From assembly GCA_013368445.1 (NCBI GenBank), contig JAACJO010000001.1:496001-560000 (forward strand): 64,000 nucleotides of DNA, given 5' to 3'. Every line of letters begins with the position of its first letter. Position 1 is the first letter of the stretch. The notes beneath the pieces are model-generated. The model saw only the letters and a program-made list of their open reading frames with translations, was not told the DNA's origin and did not search any database. A program made the translations under genes and the position numbers. Source of the stretch: Leucocoprinus leucothites (Eukaryota; Basidiomycota; Agaricomycetes; Agaricales; Agaricaceae). This document shows positions 1 to 10,918 of the stretch, piece after piece.

Positions 1-312
1 AAATCTGCCCCGACTGGTAGAGCTGATGCAGCCTGGGGAGGACCTGGATCAAGTACTGCACCGAGAGGGAGCGAAGGACACTGGAGAGGTGGTGATTCAA
101 AGCGGCCTCCTCCTGGGTCTCGACGGGGTGGACGTAATAATGGTGATTCTGTACGGGATAAAGATATTGATCGTGATTCACGCGTTCCTCCTCCTCGGCG
201 TCGTGATGATTCTCCGCCTCCACCTCCACCGCGTGGTGGAAGGGGAAGAGGTGGCCGCGACAGACGTTCTCGGTCGCGTACGCGCTCACCACCGAGAAGA
301 CGCTATGATTAG
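1..312 (+). CDS. 3' end of an RGG/RS-rich nuclear or RNA-binding protein (partial)
   Basis: Frame 1 is open from the first base to a TAG at 310-312, about 103 residues with no start codon, so this is the C-terminal end of a gene that begins to the left. The tail is rich in Gly, Arg, Pro and Asp, with RGG-type clusters, a poly-Pro stretch, and an Arg-Ser run ending in RSRTRSPPRRRYD. RGG and RS tails of this kind are typical of pre-mRNA processing and export proteins. That assignment is from composition only; the domain-bearing part lies outside the window. An overlapping open frame with a start at 26 lacks this coherent composition and is a shadow. Confidence 0.6.
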   Translation, partial: KSAPTGRADAAWGGPGSSTAPRGSEGHWRGGDSKRPPPGSRRGGRNNGDSVRDKDIDRDSRVPPPRRRDDSPPPPPPRGGRGRGGRDRRSRSRTRSPPRRRYD

Positions 313-631
313 AATATCATATACCTTTCTCATCTCATGTCCATTATTGTAGTTGCTGAATGTATACTCAAGTATTTCGACTAGCTCTGATGTTCATAAA
401 ATGGGTTGCATTATGCTACAGCCAATACAGAAAGGTCACACAAATACAGCAAAGGCTAAAGAAAGAGGAGTTAGCATGTGGCGACAGCAAGGTGAGAGAT
501 GAGGAGAATCAGACATAAATATAATGATTCCGGTTAGACTTTTATCCTCAAAGAAAACTCAGTTGAGGGAGTCTGTCTTGTCATCGTTTCGACAATGCCA
601 ATGAACCAGGAGATAAAACGCTAAACTCACC
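313..631. other. Convergent 3' intergenic region
   Basis: About 320 bp between the stop of the RGG/RS gene (+) and the stop of RPS12 (-). It presumably holds both 3' UTRs. A canonical splice donor sequence (GGTGAGT on the minus strand) lies directly after the RPS12 stop codon, which could mean a 3' UTR intron. No other structure is visible. Confidence 0.5.
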
Positions 632-1120
632 TTAGCGGTTCTTGAAGTAGTCAAGGAGAACGTGGAGACCTTCGGATTCGACTCCGTATTCTTTGACGAC
701 AACGCAGCTGCAGCCAACGACCTTACGGGGATTGCCCTCACGGTCGATCTTGCAGAGACCAGCCCAGGTACCGAGGACCTTGGCGTCTCCGACCTTGATC
801 AAGTTGATCTTGTGCTCGGCGCAAAGAGCCTCGATGAGCTTGATATATTCGGCCTCAGTGCAGGTCTCGACAAGGACGCAAAGGTGGGCCTGACGCTTGT
901 CAAGGGCCTTGGCGCACTCGCGTAGACCACGAGCAAGACCATCGTGGACTAGGGCATTTTTCAAAACTTGCTGTATGAGACGTCAGTTTCAGCTACTCGC
1001 AGGACTGAGTTATGCATACTTGCAGGGCCTCCTCGACGGAGAGTTTTCCCTTGGGAGCCTCGGTAGTAACCTCAACCTCGGGGCAGCGTCAACAGGAATG
1101 TCATCTCCAGCCTCAGACAT
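632..1120 (-). CDS. RPS12: 40S ribosomal protein S12 (eS12), with an apparent one-base frameshift
   Basis: Component of the small ribosomal subunit, L7Ae-like family. Exons 1020-1120 and 632-970 are joined across a 49 bp intron (971-1019, GTATGC...TACAG). The second exon gives the clear eS12 core, including [25 protein letters not shown] and the terminal LLDYFKNR. The first exon encodes VEEALQ just before the junction. The only usable ATG (1118-1120) is out of frame with the rest of exon 1: the frame must gain one base within a G run at 1080-1083 (minus-strand CCCC) to read [14 protein letters not shown] followed by [12 protein letters not shown]. With that base the product is about 146 residues, the normal size. 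eS12 is widely conserved and near-essential, so a sequencing or assembly indel is more likely than a pseudogene. Divergent from SKI8. Confidence 0.9.
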
Positions 1121-1372
1121 CCTAACAGAAGATCTTAATATCCGTGGTTTTCTCGATGAAGATGACCACTATACGCACTTTTTCAATGAATTTAGTGAGT
1201 GTGATTAGTGGTGATGTCTTCGTCGGCTTTCGTTGATGTGAGGAAAATTAAAGTTCACGCTTGCGATTGCTATATTACAAGATTCAAACTCAGTTTCGGT
1301 ATGATCCGGTACATTAATCCATCATGCCGCTTGGGCCGAAATCGCGCTGAACGCTTCAAGGTTACTACAATC
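1121..1372. promoter_or_regulatory. Bidirectional promoter region, RPS12 / SKI8
   Basis: The start codons of RPS12 (-) and SKI8 (+) are only 252 bp apart, so both promoters must lie here. No clear TATA box was recognised. The boundaries are those of the start codons, not of mapped promoter elements. Confidence 0.5.
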
Positions 1373-2743
1373 ATGGTCAGTTATCAGCGCCTGGAATTCG
1401 CGTGTGTAGCTCACAGAAATCCGCAGAGTCTAGTATTTCTGAACACGCACGAGTCGTCAGAACGTATATCTCGTTGTTGACCAGTCTCCTCGCCCAAAAT
1501 CTCATCCACTTCTTCCAGGCCACAACGACGCCATCTGGGGCGCTGCCTGGACGTCCGCCGACAACGCAGTCTCCATTTCTGCAGACGGATCTGTAAATCA
1601 ATGGTCTTGTGTTACTGGTCAACGTCATCCGCCGAATGCAATTTCTCCTGCTCCACATACCCTCGCTCTTGTCTCCCTATCTGTATCTCCTGATGGCAAA
1701 CGCGCACTTTACAACAGTATTGAAGGGCATACTTGGCTTTTGGATCTCGAGTCAGGAGATGTGATAGCTTCTTATGAGAGTTACTTGGATTCTAAAGAGG
1801 ACATTGAACCCTGTAAGTTGGATTTATTTTCCTAAATCCAACTTCTCCGCGCCTTCAGGTGACCGCATGCTTGAGCAATTAATGTTGACTTATGACTTAC
1901 ACTCTAGCTTGGTCCGTATCCTTAAATCCAAATGGCAGTACATATGCGTCATCCAGTGCCTCGGGAAATATCACAATACATTCGGCGGATCCCAGTGAAT
2001 TTGGGAAAAAGTTATCCTCTATCCCATCCGGTCGCGTCAAGTTCGGAATGAACTGCCGCCACGTACGCTTTTCCTTCTTACTCCACGCGCGCGTAATGTT
2101 TAACTGAATTCTCTCTTCACATTTCCATTCAGTCTCCTGATGGCCGTAAAGTCGCGTTGGCACTCGAAACAGGTCAAATATATGTCTTTGACCTCGAAGC
2201 TAATGCGTTATCAACGACATTTACCTCACATGCTATGGCCGTTCGATCACTTTCATGGTCCGCTGATTCTAGCGTAAGCATCATGTCCGATCGTTTTAAC
2301 GCATGAAAAACACCCTGAATCTTGATGATTCTCTATTCAGCTCCTGATGAGCGCGTCGGAGGACAGAAGACTTGTTCTGCATGATGTTCGATCAGCTCCT
2401 GGTGGCACCGTTGCTTCATTTACAGGCCATACGGCATGGGCACTCAGTGTCGACATTTCCCCTGATGGAAAACTTGCGCTTTCCGGGTAAGCCTACCCCA
2501 CCTCATGAAAGACCCTGAGGCTTTAGACTTTGAGGGTCTGACTCTGTTTCTGACAGATCAGCGGATAAAACTATTAAAGTCTGGGATATCGGAGCACGGA
2601 CGGCGGTATCAACGATCCAAGATACGGGCGAAGTATGGTCAGTCTCATGGCGACCCAAACCTGCGGTTGTAGGGTCTCCGGGTGCTTTTCTAACTGGCGG
2701 AGAGGACGGATCCGTCCGGTGGTGGAAGGCAGGTGGTACATGA
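1373..2743 (+). CDS. SKI8: WD40-repeat protein of the SKI8/WDR61 family
   Basis: Beta-propeller subunit of the Ski complex, which feeds mRNA to the cytoplasmic exosome; relatives (Rec14, WDR61) also act in meiotic recombination and with Paf1. Proposed exons are 1373-1375, 1427-1463, 1519-1812, 1908-2062, 2133-2273, 2341-2486 and 2557-2743: 963 nt, 320 residues. Blade signatures include HNDAIWGAAW near the start, SPDGRKVALALETGQIYVFD, GHTAWALSVDISPDGK, SADKTIKVWDIG and terminal TGGEDGSVRWW. Order and spacing match Ski8/WDR61 rather than a generic propeller. The start is inferred: ATG 1373 spliced over a 51 bp intron gives MSLVFLNTHE, the usual family N-terminus; reading straight through from the same ATG would add about 17 residues. 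The intron at 1813-1907 is two abutting GT-AG units. Confidence 0.85.
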
Positions 2744-3310
2744 AGTTGATACCCCAAATGTCATCCTTTTCTTGGCCAGTTTATGGGCTCTGCACGATAA
2801 TTTGTATTGTGCGAGATGTTATTGACGGGCATCCGGTTTAGGTTAGATTGAAGACACTGGTACCCTCGTGTCTCGTGTTTGCAACGCGGTCACTCCGGGT
2901 TTGCGTATGTACTCCAGAATAAGAAAATGCAGTCGGAATTAAAGGATCAAGGTCCCTTTCACATGCGTCATAGATCTCAAGTTGTAGTCTTTGAGCCCTG
3001 CTAAGTAAGCGAGCCAAGATTGTCATTAGGACCTCATTTTGATCTTTAACCGATGGGTCCTTTGAAGCGATCCCGGTGTTCAAACGGCTTTTACACCCGT
3101 GAACATCAACGTAACATCGATAGCAAATACATGGATTACAAACAAGACGAAAACAATGCGTATACACTATTACAGGATAGTATCGATTAGAGGATCTCAA
3201 GCCGATTGCTACTATTTAGTGAGAAATGAAGTACCTATCGAACACAATCAATCTGTTAAGAGCGTGTCAAATGTTCCTGGGACACGTTCTTCTTACCACC
3301 CTTTCCTTGT
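2744..3310. other. Convergent intergenic region
   Basis: Lies between the stops of SKI8 (+) and the WW-like gene (-). A 120-codon open frame on the minus strand (2838-3200) has no recognisable domain, no plausible splice partners and no composition bias; I treat it as chance. Nothing else is visible. Confidence 0.4.
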
Positions 3311-4442
3311 TCAGATATGCACCCTAGTCAAGGCATAAATGAGGTCGTCGGAAATGCGAGCGCTGTCTCGACCATGCTGAAGCTCGTCGAGGGGCATGAC
3401 CGCTCCCATAAGCCAAGCGATACATGCGACAGCCTTAATGTTCCCATTGGACCGACCAGCTGTGGAAGGGAAAAGTCAACACTCCGTTCATAGATGGCGG
3501 GCATCAACAAGTAAACGATGAGTGACATCACCTACCTCTCAGATAATTGTACTGGCGCTGCACTTTTTCTATCTGTGAGCCGTCAAGGGGAAATACCCGA
3601 CCTTCTCGTGTCTTTTGCTCGGCTTATGGGGTAAGAAAACGTGTATCAGATCGCGATGATCATATCGCACGCACATCGCATCAAGGACGGCTGTGAAGTC
3701 CACTCACCATATGCCAACGCGCGCACGAACTCGTCCTCAAGTCTTGGAGGAATCGATCTGTCATGTGCCGGGTACTCAGCGATATGAGCCCAGAACTGTT
3801 CTTTCGGGCACGCGATCAAGCCTGTTCCGACAAACAAACAGATGTCATTAGGAAGTCAGCTTATCCGAAATGACCACCACCAGAAGCAGCGAATAGGGTA
3901 GCGACGAATCACCACATAGGCTTTAACACATACCTTGTTGCGTCCATTTGAACGATTGAGCGAGGCTGCGCAAGTGGATGTTTACTACAGCAGTGCCGTC
4001 TGTTAAATTGCAATCCGTGATCGTCATGACCCAATCATTTGGTAGTCTTTGGAATCGAGGGTCATCCCCCAGGTCTTCGAAACAGTCATTCCTGAACGCG
4101 AGGAGAAAAGCGCGTATCTCTGGTTTCCGTATGTCGTCCGTCGTGAGCAGACGCATCCCTAGGTTGAAGTAGTATACATCGAGGTTGGGATGCAAATACG
4201 ATTGCCATGACTCGGGGACTTCTGCTCTATTAATCAATGACATCAAATGAGTAAGTATCGGCACGCTACGCAATCGGAGAAGGAGGGATGGAAGATAGCA
4301 GGAAAGAAAGGCAGGCGGTTAAAATGGGACTGATATACCCCTACCTCGTGTCATCTGGATAATAGCTTGCTGTTTCAATAAAATCCAGTGTCGCGTCTGG
4401 ATCAGCGTGTGATGAACCGTTGACGGTTACGGACGGGGCCAT
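3311..4442 (-). CDS. Agaricomycete lineage-specific protein with a WW-like N-terminal segment
   Basis: Five exons: 4345-4442, 3934-4226, 3708-3821, 3536-3622 and 3311-3459; 741 nt, 246 residues, all junctions GT-AG. Near the N-terminus is a WW-like stretch (VPESWQSYLHPNLDVYYFN followed by LLTTDDI), with the W and paired Tyr spacing of a WW domain but lacking a clear second conserved Trp. Further on are EQFWAHIAEYPAH and an alpha-helical C-terminal segment around IKAVACIAWLMGAVMP. This resembles, from memory, a large family of uncharacterised agaric proteins with a degenerate WW domain followed by a YW-x-H-x-x-x-(F/Y)P motif. No signal peptide. Function unknown; a protein-protein interaction role would be inference. 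Confidence 0.7.
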
Positions 4443-5716
4443 CGCTAATCGTAGAGGTACTGTGAGTGCAAGCGGGAGGAGAGGTTGTTCTGTGAGGTTG
4501 GAAATAAAACAAATTATCTCTTTCGCCCATCCCCTTCCTAGCTTTTATACCACTCATTCATCCATCCATCCTGCAGCACGGCTCCACGAATTACAATGTT
4601 CAACTCTGCGCAGAGTCATCTCAGATAAGGTGACCAAGGGAGTGAATGAGTGCAAGTAACCCGGGACACCGGAGCCAGAGGGAAAAGACAGAACTCCGAT
4701 GGCACCCCTGACACTGCTAAGGTTCAATTCGAGTGTGGGCATATCTAAATACGATACTCCGCGATGCGACCCTGCAGCCTCATTTATTTATCACTCATGG
4801 AATGACGATATAGACAAGAAGAGCACAGGGGGCAAAGTGTTCTTTTGAAGGCTATACATTATGCTCATATCGCGCGTGCCACGAGGCCGGACCACTTGAT
4901 ATAACAATACGTCTGAGTGTGAAATATCGGAGAAGTATGGCCATTTCGAAGATTGCCGGATGCCTTGAGGAATACAAGATAGAATATGCAGGAGTATCAG
5001 AAGGTCAAGTCTGGGTGCTGGCCAACTGAGAGGGTCTGATATTCCATTTTCGTGTTTATTTGAGCCTATCAAATCCCTTCCCCTGAAAGGTCCAGAAATA
5101 GGTCGCCGGTCAAGGAGATTGGTCTCCGCCATTGCACAATAACACAGCATCGTGATCACCACCTGATTAAACCGGAAGGTTGGGAACAAAGACCAGCACT
5201 CAGGTGCTTTTGTCTATTGGGCGAGGTACTTCGCCATAAAGTAACTACTAGGGTTGTACAACAGGTCTATGATAGAATTACACAAAATCAGTACGGCCAC
5301 ATATGTAATAAAGATAACACGTCAGCTCATGCAACGGAGAAGTCAGAAATACAGTTTCAGTGACGAAGGTACACGTCAATTATGAAACAATATGAAGTAA
5401 GATCAGTAAACAGTGGGGAGGATCGACGGTTTGAGCAAGAGTTTTTCTAAAAGCTATAGAAAGAAAGGCACCGGGAGTGTGACCACATATCCAGCAACAC
5501 GTCCAGACGCCTCAAGAAACGAGTGGTGCATCGTTATTTGGACTCCGACTTCGTTGCATGATGACGAATGAATAGCAAAGTATAATCAATTGCAGCCCTG
5601 TCTAAATGAAGTAGCGAGTAGAGCGTACCTCATTAGCCACAAAGCAAATCCATGCGCCGAGATGAGACTACTGCAGAATCCCAATTCGGCCCGTTCCAGG
5701 ACTCCGTTGTAAAACC
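4443..5716. other. Intergenic region
   Basis: 1.27 kb between the start of the WW-like gene (-) and the stop of the coiled-coil gene (-). It should hold the promoter of the former and the 3' UTR of the latter. A 132-codon minus-strand frame at 4791-5189 has no recognisable motif or splice context. No repeat or RNA gene was seen. Confidence 0.4.
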
Positions 5717-8633
5717 CTAAGGCCTTCCGGAATTTTGCTCGCTATTGGCCGCCATTACGGTGATCGCATGGGCACTTCCAAGTTGTGACTGTGGCAAAGC
5801 TAAAGATAGTGGATCATGTGTCATGGGCGACGAATCGATGAAGACCGTCTCTTCGGCATCCACATCCATCTCTCCCTCAGCGTCAGCGTCAGTATCATGG
5901 CCGTCTTCATCCGGGACGAAAATGCGGGAAGCGTGAAATTCAGCCTCAACTCCCTCACTCATATCCCCCGTTCCTTCTTTTCTATCAGGTACACGCACAA
6001 AACTCGTTTCTCCACGCAGATCATGTTCTTCGCTGATCTCGGCCACGGACGTCATCGTTGAGTGATTCACCTCCGGCACATTGTCCTCTGCTTGGCGTGT
6101 ATCTTGTGGTGTTGGACTGGGTGTGATTGCATCACGCTGCGATACACGTGCATAATCTTCCAAACTGACAGAAGGCGAATCGGACATAGCACGATAATTA
6201 TTTTCTTTACTCGAGGGTGCTGGCGACTTAAAAGTCTGTGAAGTAGCTCCATTGACTGAAGGGTGGTCATCGTCGTCTACCAAGGTCAACCGAGACGGCG
6301 GACCAAAGTTCGTTTTCTGTTCAGAAATTGTAGGTGGCGTAGGTGATAGTGCCGGCACCGGTGAGAGCGGAAGGGGGGGAATGGGTGATCTAGCTCCAGG
6401 AGAGAAAATCATTCTTGGGGCCGGAATGCTCCGCTGTGGTAAGTCAACGGATTTTTCCGTTTTTCGGCGGGATGATGTCTTTGTAGACTCCTTCGGTAGG
6501 CGGTCCGTTAACAGACCCTTCGATCGACCCCTAGTAGGAAGAGGGCTTCCCATACTAACATGCGAGTGCGAGTCCTGTGGATTTTTTTCTTTTCCTTTTG
6601 GGGTCATGTCAACCTCCATCTCCTCTTCCGAGGCAGCAGCACGCGCTCGTGTTCGCGCGGACCTCTTTCCCTTGTCCTGACCTCTACTCTTCGATGCAGG
6701 TTTAGTTGGTGACTTGGACGGCGATTGCCAATCCGAATCAAAGGCTGCTGCTGCTTGGTCCGCCAAGACATCCAAAGCACTTCGGACACGATCTGACCCA
6801 GGAGTAGAAGTAGCTGCAAGCATATCCACAGGCCCTCTTACATCGTTGGTATTTCCGTTACCGACCTTTCGGCGTTTCGGAAGTGGGCTTTCTGGTGGCT
6901 CAAGGACGCCAGTGCGTCTCCGGTTGTTTGATGTTGTACTGGGCTCATTAGACTCGTCGTCCATCATGCTTTTTGCAGCGCTCAGGAGAGATGCGAGTGG
7001 TGTCTGATGGCTAGTAGATGTGGAAGGTGCTGAAGGTGTCCTAGCTGGCTTTTCCGTTGACTGCGCGGCCATGGGTGGATGATTGGTAGGTCGAGGTGTA
7101 GATGTCATAGAGGTCTGGTAGGCAGAGGTGGCCGGCGTTCGAACAAATACGAAGGAATTAGGGGTCTGGCTGGTTGGGATATGCAGATCGGAGCGTGGTG
7201 TCATCAGGGTAGGCGTCAAGAAGTGCGCCGTTTGGTGGCCTCCCGTTGTGCCTCGTCTAGGTGTCTTAGGCATCGCGAGGGTAGCAGACGAGCCGGGGCT
7301 CATGGATAAGTCTGCTAAATCCTTGCGATAGTACGCGCTTCCTCCAGTATTAGCAGCAGTCTTGTCCTGGTGCTCCCGGTCCAAACGCTCTGCTTCCCTC
7401 TCTCGCATAAGGTCTTCTTTCTCTTTCTCGACGTGACGCATGAGACCCGACACTGCGTTGGCGCGTTCTCGACCAATTTTACGTGCAGCCAGTAAAAGGT
7501 GTTCCATCCGCGCATCCGCTGTGAGGGGTGGTAGACTGCTACTGAGAAACTTTTTATGCTTCGATCTCGACTTCTTTGAAGGATGGGCATGTACTGAGGG
7601 TGTTTGTGCAGTAGAAAAAATTGATCGATTAGGTGTAGAGTGTGAGGATATTCGAGAGGGCAGGGGGCTGAGAAATGATGATCGAGAGTGTTGTCTGTAG
7701 TGACCAGAGCGAGGTTGAATATGGTTCGAGTCTGATTGAGAGTATGTATTTGCTTGAGGTGTACTGGTCCGAGTAACTGGAATGGGTCCGGAACTACTTT
7801 GGTCAGGCTCCTCTATAATGGCAGAGTCGGTGGCCCTCCGTCTTGCTCTAGACGATCCTGGATCGGCTAAATGAACCTGAGAGACGGAATGTCGTTGGAA
7901 CGATGAGGATGAGGTTGAGAAAGGCAACGATGGTTGCATGAGAAGGAGTGGTTTGAGCTTGCTAAGCTCTGCTTCAAGTGTAGAGAAACGGGAGTGTGAA
8001 TCCTGAAGCTGTCGCAGTTTGTAAGTACCCCTTGCTATTTTAACCGGCTCATGGTCTCTCACCTTCTCTCGTAAGGATTTGTTTTCCGATTCATATGCAG
8101 CGCACTGGCGTTCTAATTCCTCATCTCTATGAGATGAACTTGCTGCCCTGGCACGCTGGGAAAGGAGAGCTTCAGCCATTCGAGTCCAGCCTTCTCTTTC
8201 CACTTCCCACCGTCGTCTTTCCTCCTCAAATGATTGTACCAAGAGGTCTCGCTGTGAGCCAAGCCACTGTATGAACTCTGCTTGCCGGTGCAATTGTGTG
8301 GGGTCGACGAAGGAATCAAGCAATCTAATAACCTAAGTATCGCATATTAATAACAATCTAAGATGGTATTTCACAAATACCTACCATTCCTCCCAGTTCC
8401 CTCTCCCGCGAAGTCAAATCTTCTACAGCTGAGTCCTTCTGGGATCTATTGTCGAGACCAAGCCCCATGTCCACAACTAGACTTCTCATGCGAGAAATGT
8501 CGTCCTCAGTGATTGGTTCTGGCGAATCTGGTCGTACTGTAGGTCCTTGTTGATCACAAGGCCACAAGTTAGGTGACATACCAGAGATAGAGTCTGATAA
8601 TACAGGTTGGTGGTGTGGTGGATCGCTGCCCAT
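5717..8633 (-). CDS. Large, mostly disordered protein with an N-terminal coiled coil
   Basis: Two exons, 8385-8633 and 5717-8332, joined over a 52 bp intron (8333-8384), giving 954 residues. I start at ATG 8631-8633; an in-frame ATG at 8702 would add 23 residues. About residues 84-175 form a strongly charged helical region (EEERRRWEVEREGW, then ELERQCAAYESENKSLREKV) that should be a coiled coil. The remainder is Ser/Thr/Pro-rich, with basic patches such as PLPKRRK that could be a nuclear localisation signal, and an acidic stretch near the C-terminus rich in Asp and Glu. No enzyme motif was found. A nuclear scaffold or chromatin-linked role is possible but not shown. The long single exon with few stops and the clean junction make it a real gene. 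Confidence 0.8.
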
Positions 8634-9212
8634 CGTGAGGGCGTTGCCGTCGGTAATCTGGTGCGCGGTCAAATCGTGTCCCTGCCAAACACGTCCATAC
8701 AATGAAAGCCGCGACGCATCACGTGAATTGATGGGGACTCCTGATTCGCTGGGCTGTCATGCATGAATCTTTCTTAGCCGCTATCGTCCATAATCTTCTG
8801 TAGTCGGCGCCTGTGAAGGCAAACTTACCGATCTGACAACTCGACTCTTAGATCTAATATCGATCTAATACACTCCAATTTAGTGAACCCGAAAAAGGCG
8901 AGAGGAATGCTGTGCGCTCTTTCATAGTAGATGGCATCCACATTGTGGCGGCGAATGTGTTGTACTTATTTATATTTCGTTCATCTGGTTCCACCCAGGC
9001 CTCATTCGTTCCCACTTTCACCTTCTTCAATTCCTACCAGGTATCTTTTCCCGCAGTATCAAATGATCATTTCTCGAGAGCACGCTCTCACAAGACAGAA
9101 CAAACAATACTGAAGGTTTGTTCAACACCAGAATACAGGATAGAAGTTTAAATATTTTCACTACAACGAAGTTCATCCTACTAGCAGGAAGGTCGAAATA
9201 TAGTGCTGTCAG
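8634..9212. promoter_or_regulatory. Divergent promoter region
   Basis: About 580 bp between divergent starts of the disordered coiled-coil gene (-) and the membrane protein gene (+). Short open frames on both strands show no domain. No defined regulatory motif was recognised. Confidence 0.4.
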
Positions 9213-10140
9213 ATGCCTCAAAACCCTGATATTCACACCCGGCCATTTCTAAGGAACATTATTTATCGAACTGTCGAGTATGTGGTCTTTCCTTTTATAT
9301 ACCATCCTCGTATCCGCTCACATATTTTAAAGCTACATCAGGGCTTTTCCCTCAGAGGCTGGTCATCATTTCGTTTTTAGTGCCTCTCTAGGCCTAGCAT
9401 ACGTACACCATCAGGTGTACAGGTACGGGCACAGCGCATCCGAAGGGACTAGCCTTGGTCTTTCGGATAATCCTACCGACTTATGGCTTGAAAACCTCGG
9501 CCACATGAAATGGTGCTGGAAGACATATAGCCACATCTCTCTCGGAACGTTACCGTGCGTCACTCGAGTTACTTCCACTTTGTTGCGGCTCACCGTGTCT
9601 GACTACAACAAAAACAGGCTTATGTTCCCAATGTTCGCTAGCACAGGTTTGCCTGTATGCTCAACCTCGAGATTAATCGTCACCCTCGCACTTCTAAGTG
9701 GGATATCAAGTCTTTTACTGTGCTCTCTTTATAGAGCAGATATTCGAGTCCTAATGAAGGAACGCGCCGCAACTCTATGGGTAGAGGTAGGTTGATCTGT
9801 CAATGCCGTATTATCATACAAATACTTAATATCGTCACATCCCCCACACCAGGCTTCAGGCAGAAAATGGAGCCAGTCGAACCGGAGTTTCTGGATGTTT
9901 CTCTGCTTACCAACGCTATGGTTCTTGTTATATTTTCTTCTCTTGGTGACGTCTATTGCGTTCCCTCTCTGGGAGATTATCTCAGTTCCGAGCACTGCTA
10001 AAATTTGTTCAACGAGGAAGTTGAAGGTTTTTGGATATAGCTTTTTAGTAGTCTTATTAACGTCCGTAGCCCATCTGGCATTTGCAACTTTCGCGCTTTG
10101 GGTATTTAGCCATCGCGCGACTCAGCGGATACAAGCTTGA
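9213..10140 (+). CDS. Hypothetical membrane protein with about three transmembrane segments
   Basis: Three exons: 9213-9277, 9342-9786 and 9853-10140; 798 nt, 265 residues. The junctions are canonical (GTATGT...CATCAG and GTAGGT...CACCAG) and join open frames in phase. Hydrophobic segments are LIVTLALLSGISSLLLC (late exon 2), FWMFLCLPTLWFLLYFLLLV, and FLVVLLTSVAHLAFATFALWVF near the C-terminus. A short basic loop (STRKLKVFG) separates the last two. There is no signal peptide or catalytic motif. I do not recognise the family. The first exon start is chosen because it is the first ATG that splices in frame; the region before it has stops. Confidence 0.6.
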
Positions 10141-10918
10141 GGCAAATGATTTAGATAGCTATTTATAGGTTGTGACTATATTTAGCACTAAGTACCAATA
10201 AACGTCGCCAGTACATTTCTCAACGTACCTCATCCAAGCCGATCTAACAGTTTTCCCCATTTATCAAGAACACACACGGTGTTGGATATTACGAAAATCT
10301 TGCAAAACTATCAGATAGCACCTGGACGCGCCCGCAATTCCACTAGCCATGTTCACCAGGACCGAGATTCCCCAATCGGCAAAGATCATACGAGAAGTAA
10401 AAAAAAAACTCAGTCGCATAATAGTCTTATTGTGTGGTAGTATACTTGAAGGGGTGCATATAATCGTAGCAGTACCGTACGTAAACTGATCACCTACATG
10501 TGAACTAAAAAAACATCATAAAACTCCTCTACAAAGGGGCCGGCCTCAAGCCAAATAAGTTAAAAGGGAGTAAAAACAATGGGGGTAGTACATAGTGAAA
10601 GCGAAGTGGAGGCAGCGCAACGTATTTAAAGCGTCATGGTAGTCACGGACAAAAAGGAGCGGAATGGCAAGGCGGCATAAAAGTCAACAGTAGCGAAACC
10701 TAGTATCAAGGAGGCAGGTAAAAACAGAATGTAAATGCAGAACATGAGGAAAAAATCCTAACCATAGTATGTACCAGCAGCACAATGTCCGGGCTGTTGT
10801 TGTTCATCAAACAAAACATCACGTCATAGTGCGAGGTCCGCGGCTCCACCATCATCGTCAGTCGTCCAGGTAAGTATCTCAAGCCCATATAGTATTGTCG
10901 TGGGTATCGCTCTGATTT
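10141..10918. other. Convergent intergenic region, AT-rich
   Basis: About 780 bp between the stops of the membrane protein (+) and the hydrolase (-). It contains A-rich tracts, including a nine-base A run near 10400. No gene, repeat or RNA could be supported. Confidence 0.4.

Noticed and set aside
2838..3200. 120-codon minus-strand open frame downstream of SKI8
   Set aside because: No domain, no splice partner, and positioned in a convergent 3' region; length is within chance expectation.
4791..5189. 132-codon minus-strand open frame
   Set aside because: No recognisable motif, no signal peptide that fits, and no intron or promoter context.
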